A stretch of 20,576 nt of DNA from DSNY01 sp964539745 (GTDB lineage: Bacteria > Pseudomonadota > Gammaproteobacteria > Burkholderiales > Burkholderiaceae_F): positions 1-20,576 of the forward strand of contig CAZIJU010000064.1 of NCBI GenBank assembly GCA_964539745.1, in the 5' to 3' direction. The notes under the pieces are model-generated. The model was not told the DNA's origin, did not search any database, and saw only the letters and a program-made list of their open reading frames with translations. This document shows, piece by piece, positions 14,560 to 20,576 of this stretch. Position numbers and translations under genes: made by a program. Numbering within the stretch: the stretch's first letter is position 1; every line of letters begins with the position of its first letter.

Positions 14560-15723
14560 ATGCGCTGGAAGGTCACGTTCGGACGCACCCTGCTGGCCGC
14601 GGCAACCGCGGCGCTGATCGGCTGCGGTGGCGGCGATGGTTCAAGCGGCAGCGGAACGCTGCGCGTCGCGTTGACCGATGCGCCGGCTTGCGGCTTCGAG
14701 CACGTCTACATCACGGTCGAGCGCGTGCGCGTGCACCGCAGCGACGCGGCTGGCCCGGGGGATGACGGCTGGCAGGATATCCAGCTCAATCCGCCCCGCC
14801 GCATCGACTTGCTCGCGCTGACCAACGGCGCCCTGGAAGAGCTCGGCAGCACGCCGCTGCCGGCGGGGCAGTACACGCAACTGCGGCTCGTGCTGCGGGC
14901 CAACGGTGCAGGCGCGCCGACGAATTCGGTCGTTCCGGTCGGCGGCGTCGAGCGGCCGCTCGATACGCCGAGCGGTGTGCAAAGCGGCATCAAGTTGATC
15001 CATCCGTTTACGGTCCAGCCCGACCGGCTCGTGGACGTCGTGCTCGACTTCGACGCGTGCCGTTCGGTCGTCGTGCGCGGCAACGGCACCTACGGACTGA
15101 AGCCGGTCATCGCGGTGCTGCCGCGCACCGTGGCGGAGATCGTGGGCAACGTCGATCCGACGACGGCCGGCGTCGTCGTCAGCGCGCAGCGCAACGGCAA
15201 CGTCGTGCGCGCGACCACGCCGGACGCGACCGGCGCCTTCAGGCTCGCTTTCCTCGACCCGGCCGTTTCGCCCACGTACGACGTGGCGATCACCGCGCCG
15301 GGGCGGGCCACCGCCATCGTTTCGGCCGTTCCGGTCGCGCCGCAGTCGTCGACCCGCATCAGCACGGCGGCTGCGCCGATCACCTTGCCCGCCTCGGCCA
15401 CGCGCACCGCGAGCGGCACCGTGACGCCGGCGGCGGCCCAGCCCGCCGTGCGCGCGCTGCAGGCGATCGGTTCCTTGCCCAAGGTCGAGGTCGCGCACGT
15501 CAATGCAGACATGGCGGGCGGTTACACGCTGACGCTGCCGACGGCCGCGCCGCTGCTCGCTCCCTACGCGACGCCGCTTCCGCTCACGTTTACGCCGCAG
15601 GGCGCGAGCGCAGCCAAGTTCACGCTCGAAGCGTCCGCGGCCGGCTACGTGACGCAAGCGGCGGCGATCGATCTGACGTCGGCCGACGCGACGCAGAACT
15701 TCTCGCTCGTCGTCGCGCCATAG
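14560..15723 (+). CDS. DUF4382-domain lipoprotein
   Basis: A 387-residue predicted lipoprotein. The signal peptide ends in the lipobox LIGC with Cys22, followed by a Gly/Ser linker. Residues 33-175 (GTLRVALTDAPACGFEHVYITVERVRVH and onward to GTYGLKPVI) match the DUF4382 beta-sandwich pattern. Residues 185-275 look like a carboxypeptidase-regulatory/Ig-like fold (GAFRLAFLDP...YDVAITAPGRATAIV). The remaining C-terminus is another beta-rich, Ala/Thr-rich segment. GGAG 8-11 bases upstream supports the start. It is probably anchored in the outer membrane facing the periplasm or surface. Function is unknown; an adhesion or ligand-binding role would be a guess. It is not part of the usual conserved gene order here. 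Confidence 0.85.
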   Translation: MRWKVTFGRTLLAAATAALIGCGGGDGSSGSGTLRVALTDAPACGFEHVYITVERVRVHRSDAAGPGDDGWQDIQLNPPRRIDLLALTNGALEELGSTPLPAGQYTQLRLVLRANGAGAPTNSVVPVGGVERPLDTPSGVQSGIKLIHPFTVQPDRLVDVVLDFDACRSVVVRGNGTYGLKPVIAVLPRTVAEIVGNVDPTTAGVVVSAQRNGNVVRATTPDATGAFRLAFLDPAVSPTYDVAITAPGRATAIVSAVPVAPQSSTRISTAAAPITLPASATRTASGTVTPAAAQPAVRALQAIGSLPKVEVAHVNADMAGGYTLTLPTAAPLLAPYATPLPLTFTPQGASAAKFTLEASAAGYVTQAAAIDLTSADATQNFSLVVAP

Positions 15724-15901
15724 GCCGGATCCCCCACGGGCGCGCAGCGGCGCCAACGCCGCGGGCCGCTGCGTTCGAACCTGCGCTGGGGGAACGGAGC
15801 GTTCGATCAGCGTCCGGGATCGCGAACGCCCGACGGCGCTGTCCCGCCGCCGCTCGCCGGCGAGCGGGCGGCCGCTGGCTTGTCGACCCACGGCCGAACG
15901 C
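15724..15901. terminator. Structured spacer between convergent DUF4382 gene and gatB
   Basis: Inverted repeats include 15730-15736 with 15787-15793 (7 bp), enclosing 15743-15751 with 15765-15773 (9 bp). A separate 16-base perfect palindrome lies at 15851-15866. No T-runs follow. The likely role is transcription termination or 3'-end formation for both converging units. No gene is visible. Confidence 0.4.
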
Positions 15902-17359
15902 TCAGTCGCTTGCGCCGAGCTTGCGTCGCAGTATCTCGTTGACCTGCTGCGGGTTGGCCTTGCCGCGGGTCGCTTTCATGGCCTGGCCAACCAGCGCGTT
16001 GAACGCCTTTTCCTTGCCGGCGCGGAACTCGTCGACCGACTTCGCATTGGCGGCGAGCACTTCGTCGATCACTTTCTCGAGCGCCCCGGCGTCCGAGATC
16101 TGGCGCAGGCCGCGCGCCTCGATGATCTCGTCGGCGCTCGTGCCTTCGCCGCGCCACAGCGCGGCGAACACATCCTTGGCGGTCTTGTTGTTGATCGTGC
16201 CGTCGAGCACCCGGTTGATCAGTCCCGCGAGCTGCGCCGCCGACACCGGCGCGTCGTCGATCGCGATACCCGCTTCGTTCAGCGCAGCCGACACCTCGCC
16301 CATGACCCAGTTCGACGCCGCCTTCTTGTCGGCCACGGCGCGCGCGACGGCCTCGAAGTAGGTGGCGAGCGACTTGCTCGCGGTCAGCGTCTGCGCGTCG
16401 TATTCGGGCAAGCCGTAGTCGCGCACGAACCGCTCGCGCATCGCGGCGGGCAGCTCGGGCATTGCGCGCGCCACGGCGTCGACCCATTCGCGCGAGACCT
16501 CCAGCGGCAGCAGATCCGGGTCGGGGAAGTAGCGATAGTCCATCGCCTCTTCCTTGCTGCGCATGCTGCGGGTTTCGTCGCGCTCGGGGTCGTACAGCCG
16601 CGTTTCCTGCACGACGGTGCCGCCGTCGTCGATCAGCTCGATCTGCCGCCGCACCTCGTAGTCGATCGCGGCCTGCAGGAACCTGAAGCTGTTGAGGTTC
16701 TTGATCTCGCAGCGCGTGCCCAACCGCGAATCGCCCGCGCGGCGCACCGACACGTTGGCATCGCAGCGGAAGCTGCCTTCCTGCATGTTGCCGTCGCAGA
16801 TGCCGAGCCATACGACCAGCGTATGCAGCGCCTTCGCGTACGCGACCGCCTCGGCGCTGGAGCGCAGGTCGGGTTCGGAAACGATCTCCAGCAGCGGCGT
16901 GCCCGCGCGGTTCAGATCGATCCCGCTCATGCCGTGATAGTCCTCGTGCAGGCTCTTGCCCGCGTCCTCCTCCAGGTGCGCGCGGGTCAGCCTGACGGTC
17001 TTGACGTACGGCGCGCCCTGCTTCGGCGTGACGACGAACGAGAGCGTGCCGCCCTGAACGATCGGCATCTCGTACTGGCTGATCTGATAGCCCTTCGGCA
17101 GGTCGGGGTAGAAGTAGTTCTTGCGCGCGAAGATGCTGCGTTGCGCGATCGTCGCCCCGACCGCGAGCCCGAACCTGATCGCGTGTTCGACCGCGCCCTT
17201 GTTCAGCACCGGCAACGTGCCGGGCAGCGCCAGATCGATCGCGCACGCCTGCGTGTTCGGTGCGGCGCCGAACGCGTTGGCCGCCCCGGAGAAGATCTTG
17301 CTGCGGGTGGAAAGCTGCGCGTGCGTTTCCAGCCCGATCACCACTTCCCACCCAGTCAT
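15902..17359 (-). CDS. gatB: Asp/Glu-tRNA amidotransferase subunit B
   Basis: The GatB kinase/tRNA-binding subunit of GatCAB, which converts Glu-tRNA(Gln) and/or Asp-tRNA(Asn) to the amide form. The 485-residue protein has WEVVIGLETHAQLSTRSKIFSG at the N-terminus (4-25), RKNYFYPDLPKGYQISQYE (79-97), DLNRAGTPLLEIVSEPD (148-164), GSFRCDANVSVR (195-206), and the C-terminal YqeY-like tail ending NPQQVNEILRRKL. The start at 17359 has GGAGG 7 bases upstream. It overlaps the TPR gene stop by ATGA. As many betaproteobacteria encode GlnRS, the main role may be Asn-tRNA formation; this window cannot decide it. Confidence 0.97.
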   Translation of the reverse strand: MTGWEVVIGLETHAQLSTRSKIFSGAANAFGAAPNTQACAIDLALPGTLPVLNKGAVEHAIRFGLAVGATIAQRSIFARKNYFYPDLPKGYQISQYEMPIVQGGTLSFVVTPKQGAPYVKTVRLTRAHLEEDAGKSLHEDYHGMSGIDLNRAGTPLLEIVSEPDLRSSAEAVAYAKALHTLVVWLGICDGNMQEGSFRCDANVSVRRAGDSRLGTRCEIKNLNSFRFLQAAIDYEVRRQIELIDDGGTVVQETRLYDPERDETRSMRSKEEAMDYRYFPDPDLLPLEVSREWVDAVARAMPELPAAMRERFVRDYGLPEYDAQTLTASKSLATYFEAVARAVADKKAASNWVMGEVSAALNEAGIAIDDAPVSAAQLAGLINRVLDGTINNKTAKDVFAALWRGEGTSADEIIEARGLRQISDAGALEKVIDEVLAANAKSVDEFRAGKEKAFNALVGQAMKATRGKANPQQVNEILRRKLGASD

Positions 17360-18459
17360 CGCCAGTCCTCCGTGGCCGCGGCTTCCGCGAGCAGGCGGCG
17401 CGCTTCGCGCTGCTCGTGCGCTGTCGCGTCCCACGCGATGCGCGCCAGCGCGGCATGCTCGCGCGCCTGCCCGGCGTCGCCGAGTTTCCCGAGCACCGAC
17501 GCGAGGTTGCCATGCACGATCGCGCGAATCTCCGCCGGCGTGGCGTCGTCGAGCCGCGCCTGCGCGGCACGCGCCGCGGCGAGCGCTGCGTCCGTGTGAC
17601 CGATCTTCAGCAGACAAAGGGCACGATCGGCCAGCGCCACGGTGACTTCGACCAGCCGGCCGTCGCGCTCGGCGCGCTCGAGGTTGGCTTCGTACAACGC
17701 GAGCGCCTCCGCGTACCCCTCCTGCAACATCAGCATTTCGGCGAGCATCAATTCGTCGAGCACGCGCGCGGGCGCCTCGCCGGCCTGTGCGGCGAACTCG
17801 ATGCTTGTCTGCAGTCCGCCGATGGCGCGGCGCAGCGCCGTCGGGTCCAACGTCCCGCGCGCCGCCGCCGGCCGCGCCAGCGCCGCCTGCAGGCATGCGG
17901 TCCGGTGCAGCAGGCTCGCCATCGCGACGTCGTCGCCCATCTCGTCGACGGCGGCGCGCGCCTGCGCGAACAGGCGCGCCGCTTCGTCGAACTCGTTGGC
18001 ATCCTGCAGCAGCGATCCGAGCGCGAGCGCAGCGCGGTAGCGCGACTCGGCGGTCGCCTCGGCGCTGGCGAGCACCGCGCGCGCATGGCGCGCCGCGCCG
18101 CGCACGTCGCCATCGCGCTGCAAAAAGATCGCGAGCGCGGATTCGCACTCGGCGACGAGCGCCGCGTGGCCGATTTCGCGAGCGCGCGCGAGGACTTCGC
18201 GCATCTGCGCGGTCGCCTCGGCGAAGCGCCGAGCGAAGTAGGCCTGGATCGCCGCGACGTACTCGAACCGCAGTCCGAGCCACTCCGGTAGCGCCTGCTG
18301 CGGCTCGCGGCGCGCGGCGGCGAGCGCTTCGCGCGACTCGTCGTTGCGCGCGAGCCGCGTCAGCGCGATCGCGCGGTCCTGCAGCAGTCGCGCGCGCATC
18401 GCGGCATCGCCGGCGGCGGCGAGTTCGCGATCGATGCGTTCGAGCAGTCGCGTGGACAT
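17356..18459 (-). CDS. TPR-like helical repeat protein between gatA and gatB
   Basis: A 367-residue Ala/Arg/Leu-rich, apparently all-helical protein without signal peptide or membrane segment. TPR-like helix pairs recur along its length, for example ALAIFLQRDGDVRGAARHAR, LLQDANEFDEAARLFAQAR, MLQEGYAEALALYEANLERA, LLKIGHTDAALAAARAA and VLGKLGDAGQAREHAALA. This is a solenoid scaffold, so its partner cannot be deduced. It starts 11 bases after the gatA stop and its own TGA overlaps the gatB ATG, so it is translated within the gat operon. No catalytic domain is recognisable. I do not recall a standard gat operon containing such a gene. Confidence 0.85.
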   Translation of the reverse strand: MSTRLLERIDRELAAAGDAAMRARLLQDRAIALTRLARNDESREALAAARREPQQALPEWLGLRFEYVAAIQAYFARRFAEATAQMREVLARAREIGHAALVAECESALAIFLQRDGDVRGAARHARAVLASAEATAESRYRAALALGSLLQDANEFDEAARLFAQARAAVDEMGDDVAMASLLHRTACLQAALARPAAARGTLDPTALRRAIGGLQTSIEFAAQAGEAPARVLDELMLAEMLMLQEGYAEALALYEANLERAERDGRLVEVTVALADRALCLLKIGHTDAALAAARAAQARLDDATPAEIRAIVHGNLASVLGKLGDAGQAREHAALARIAWDATAHEQREARRLLAEAAATEDWR

Positions 18460-18470
18460 CGCGCGGTGCT

Positions 18471-19931
18471 TCAGTAGCCTGCGGGCACGCGCCGATGCCA
18501 GTCGGTCGCGCGCTGGAACGCGTGTGCCACGCCGAGCAACTTCGCTTCCTCGAAGTGGTTCGCCATCAGCTGCAGCCCGACGGGGCGCCCTTTGGCGCCG
18601 AACCCGCACGGGATGCTCATGCTCGGAATCCCGGCGAGCGACCCCGGCACCGTGTACAGGTCGGCGAGGTACATCGCGACCGGATCGGCGGCCTTTTCGC
18701 CGAAGCCGAAAGCCACGCTGGTCGTCACCGGGCCGGCGATCACGTCGCATTGCGCGAACGCGCGCGCGAAGTCCTCGGCGATCAGCCGCCGCACCTGCAT
18801 CGCCTTGATGAAGTACGCATCGTAGTAGCCGTGGCTCAGGACGTAGGTGCCGATCAGGATGCGGCGTTTGGGCTCGGGGCCGAACCCTTCGGCGCGCGAC
18901 TTCTTCATCATGTCGACAAGGTCCGTGTAGCGGGCCGCGCGGTGGCCGTAACGCACGCCGTCGAACCGCGCGAGGTTCGAACTCGCCTCGGCCGGCGCGA
19001 TCACGTAGTACACAGGGATGCCGAGCTCGGCGTTCGGCAGCGAAATGTCGACGAGCCGCGCGCCGAGTTTTTCGTATTCGGCGAGCGCGGCGCGTACCGC
19101 CGCTTCCACGTCGGGCGCGAGCCCCGCGCCGAAAAACTCCTTCGGCACGCCGATTCGAAGCCCCGCCACACCATCGCCGAGGCGGCGCGTGTAGTCCTCG
19201 TGCGGCCGGTCGAGGCTGGTCGAGTCCTTCGGATCGAAGCCGAGCATCGCGTTGAACACCAGCGCGCAATCCTCGGCCGAATGGGTCATCAGTCCGGCGG
19301 TGTCGAGGCTGGAGGCGAACGCGATCATTCCCCAGCGCGACGGCCGTCCGTAGGTCGGTTTGGTGCCGGTCACACCCGTGAACGCCGCCGGCTCGCGGAT
19401 CGATCCGCCGGTGTCGGTCGCGGTGGCCACCGGCGCGATGCGCGCCGCGACCGCCGCCGACGAACCGCCGGACGAACCGCCCGGCACGGCGGAGGTATCC
19501 CACGGATTGAGCACGTTGCCGAAGGCGCTGTTTTCGTTGGACGAACCCATCGCGAACTCGTCGCAGTTCAGCTTGCCCAGGCAGACCATGCCGGCGCGCT
19601 TCAGATTCTCGACGACCGTCGCGTCGAACGGGCTCATGTAGCCGGCCAGAATCTTCGACGACGCGGTGCTCGCCCACTCCTTCGTGACGAAGATGTCCTT
19701 GTGCGCCACCGGCACGCCGAGCAGCGCGCCAGTCTCGCCCCTCGCCCGCCGCGCATCGGCCGCGCGCGCCTGCGCCAGCGTGACTTCCGGCCGCACGTCG
19801 ACGAACGCGTTCAGCGCGCGGTGCGCTTCGATGCGCGCCAGGAACAACCGCGCCAGCTCGACGGCCGAAACCTTCTTGGCGTCGAGCAGCCGGGACAGCT
19901 CGGCGACCGACGCATGCGCCAGTTCACTCAT
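18471..19931 (-). CDS. gatA: Asp/Glu-tRNA amidotransferase subunit A
   Basis: The glutaminase subunit of GatCAB, 486 residues, amidase-signature family. The Ser-cisSer-Lys triad is complete: Lys78 (PVAHKDIFVT), Ser153 (VPGGSSGGSSA) and nucleophile Ser177 (TDTGGSIREPAAF). The C-terminal half has the conserved IPVYYVIAPAEASSNLARFDGVRYGHR and LSHGYYDAYFIKAMQVRR-type segments. Two normally conserved positions differ: SIRQP reads SIREP (Glu180), and the usual SSLDQGGPM reads SSLDTAGLM. The gene follows gatC by 36 bases and precedes the TPR gene by 11. The ribosome site is weak. Confidence 0.96.
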   Translation of the reverse strand: MSELAHASVAELSRLLDAKKVSAVELARLFLARIEAHRALNAFVDVRPEVTLAQARAADARRARGETGALLGVPVAHKDIFVTKEWASTASSKILAGYMSPFDATVVENLKRAGMVCLGKLNCDEFAMGSSNENSAFGNVLNPWDTSAVPGGSSGGSSAAVAARIAPVATATDTGGSIREPAAFTGVTGTKPTYGRPSRWGMIAFASSLDTAGLMTHSAEDCALVFNAMLGFDPKDSTSLDRPHEDYTRRLGDGVAGLRIGVPKEFFGAGLAPDVEAAVRAALAEYEKLGARLVDISLPNAELGIPVYYVIAPAEASSNLARFDGVRYGHRAARYTDLVDMMKKSRAEGFGPEPKRRILIGTYVLSHGYYDAYFIKAMQVRRLIAEDFARAFAQCDVIAGPVTTSVAFGFGEKAADPVAMYLADLYTVPGSLAGIPSMSIPCGFGAKGRPVGLQLMANHFEEAKLLGVAHAFQRATDWHRRVPAGY

Positions 19932-19967
19932 GCGCGGCCCCGCGCTGCGCCATCCGCGATGCGACGC

Positions 19968-20255
19968 TCATTCGATGACCTTCGGCACCAGGAACAGCCC
20001 GTCCTGCTGCTCCGGCGCGTTCTTCATGTTCTCGTCGCGGTCGACCTCCTCGGTCACGACGTCCTCGCGCAGACGCTGCCGGCCGCCGAGCGGATGCGCC
20101 ATCGGCTCCACGCCGGTCGTATCGATCTGCCGCATTCGCTCGATCATCGCGAAGATGTCGTTCAACTGCGCCAGCGTGGCTTGCGCCTGCGCATCGTCGA
20201 TGTCGATGCGCGCCAGGTGCGCGATCCGGTGCACGTCGGCAAGTGTCAGAGGCAT
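19968..20255 (-). CDS. gatC: Asp/Glu-tRNA amidotransferase subunit C
   Basis: The small GatC subunit that clamps GatA and GatB together. It has 95 residues with the typical pattern LTLADVHRIAHLARIDI at the N-terminus, a helical middle, VEPMAHPLG, and the acidic C-terminal LREDVVTEE followed by GLFLVPKVIE. It is first in the gatC-gatA-TPR-gatB operon and divergent from mreB. No clear ribosome site is seen before the ATG at 20255. Confidence 0.95.
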   Translation of the reverse strand: MPLTLADVHRIAHLARIDIDDAQAQATLAQLNDIFAMIERMRQIDTTGVEPMAHPLGGRQRLREDVVTEEVDRDENMKNAPEQQDGLFLVPKVIE

Positions 20256-20355
20256 CGTTGCTCGCGGTGGATCGCCGGTCGACGGCCAGCCGGATGGACG
20301 ACGCGCGACCGTGCAAAAACAAGGGCTTGCGCCCGATATTTGAGGGCTTTTGCCG

Positions 20356-20361
20356 TATTAT
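20356..20361 (+). promoter_or_regulatory. mreB: Possible -10 element (TATTAT) for mreB
   Basis: TATTAT matches five of six -10 positions, 104 bases before mreB. Read on the other strand, the overlapping bases give GATAAT, a candidate -10 for the divergent gatC operon. No good -35 is visible for either direction, so both are tentative. Confidence 0.35.
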
Positions 20362-20403
20362 CGCCGACTCGTGCGGGCTGCCGTCGGTCCGCTGGTTGGC
20401 CAA

Positions 20404-20448
20404 GGATTGCGGGCGGGCCGATATGCGCAATCCTCAATCCGCAATCCG
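20404..20448 (+). promoter_or_regulatory. mreB leader with alternative hairpins and a 7-base tandem repeat
   Basis: GGATTGCGG (20404-20412) is perfectly complementary to 20439-20447 (9 bp), and its first seven bases also to 20427-20433. The two pairings exclude each other. The downstream arm contains three tandem copies of CAATCCN (20428-20448). It lies 17 bases before the mreB start codon, within the likely 5' untranslated region. Confidence 0.4.
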
Positions 20449-20464
20449 CCTCGCAAACGACACA

Positions 20465-20576
20465 ATGTTCGGTTTTCTTCGCAGCTATTTTTCGAGCGAT
20501 CTCGCGATCGATCTCGGCACCGCCAACACGCTGATCTACGTGCGCGGCAAGGGCATCGTGCTCGACGAGCCCTCGG
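20465..20576 (+). CDS. mreB: Rod-shape-determining actin homologue MreB, 3' truncated by window edge
   Basis: Only the first 37 codons are present: MFGFLRSYFSSDLAIDLGTA followed by NTLIYVRGKGIVLDEPS. The segment DLAIDLGTANTLIY is the phosphate-1 nucleotide-binding loop of MreB, and the short N-terminal amphipathic stretch MFGFLRSYFS is the membrane-binding part. MreB filaments guide lateral cell-wall synthesis, suggesting a rod-shaped cell. It is divergent from gatC. The ribosome site is weak. Confidence 0.95.
   Translation, partial: MFGFLRSYFSSDLAIDLGTANTLIYVRGKGIVLDEPS

Noticed and set aside
17360..18283. Fusion of gatB with an upstream Arg-rich domain (open frame to 18283)
   Set aside because: The extension is the out-of-frame shadow of the TPR gene; gatB has a canonical start at 17359 with GGAGG upstream.
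1..20576. CRISPR array, prophage, insertion sequence, toxin-antitoxin, tRNA or rRNA genes
   Set aside because: No regularly spaced repeats, transposase, integrase or phage proteins, paired small toxin-antitoxin frames or RNA-gene signatures were found on either strand.

Overview
The window is high-GC, gene-dense bacterial chromosome whose gene content and order look betaproteobacterial, most likely Burkholderiales or a near relative. The pointers are the proteobacterial-type GshA, the order glnK-amtB / gshA-gshB-EIIA-HPr-ptsI / metX-metW / ampG / M48 peptidase / xthA / pyrE / gatB-gatA-gatC / mreB, and the incomplete regulatory PTS. Genus cannot be fixed from the sequence alone. A run of ten Ns inside gshA shows this is a scaffolded draft assembly. 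Nearly everything is core metabolism. I see no phage, insertion sequence, CRISPR array, toxin-antitoxin or defence island.

Layout. (1) 1-1878: end of a PII gene and the ammonium channel gene amtB. (2) 1879-2245: 367 bases without a protein gene. They hold three back-to-back hairpins, a near-consensus sigma-54 (-24/-12) promoter and, about 60 bases after its predicted start, a textbook intrinsic terminator. Together these look like a small RNA gene of about 90 nt. (3) 2246-7171: gshA, gshB, a mannose-class EIIA, HPr and enzyme I, overlapping or closely spaced, so glutathione synthesis and a phosphorelay without a sugar permease share an operon. (4) 7168-9600: a promoter with a perfect -35 overlaps the ptsI stop codon. 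It is followed by a leader carrying an intrinsic terminator that ends 12 bases before metX, then metX, metW and a cupin gene with 4-base gaps. (5) 9601-9809: a hairpin-rich spacer with imperfect terminal inverted repeats between convergent genes.

(6) 9810-12913: ampG (minus), an M48 peptidase (plus) and xthA (minus). The last two converge on one shared hairpin. (7) 13030-15723: pyrE, an overlapping DUF4124/coiled-coil gene, and a DUF4382 lipoprotein. (8) 15902-20255 (minus): gatC, gatA, a TPR-like gene and gatB as one operon. The TPR-like gene sits inside the amidotransferase operon and is coupled to gatB by an ATGA overlap. (9) 20465 to the end: first 37 codons of mreB.

The protein-coding content holds no obvious new system. 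The observations most worth testing are non-coding or contextual: the sigma-54-driven small RNA candidate beside the nitrogen-sensing glnK-amtB pair, the apparently attenuated metX leader, the TPR gene inside gatCAB, the 9604-9816 structured element, and the alternative hairpins in front of mreB.
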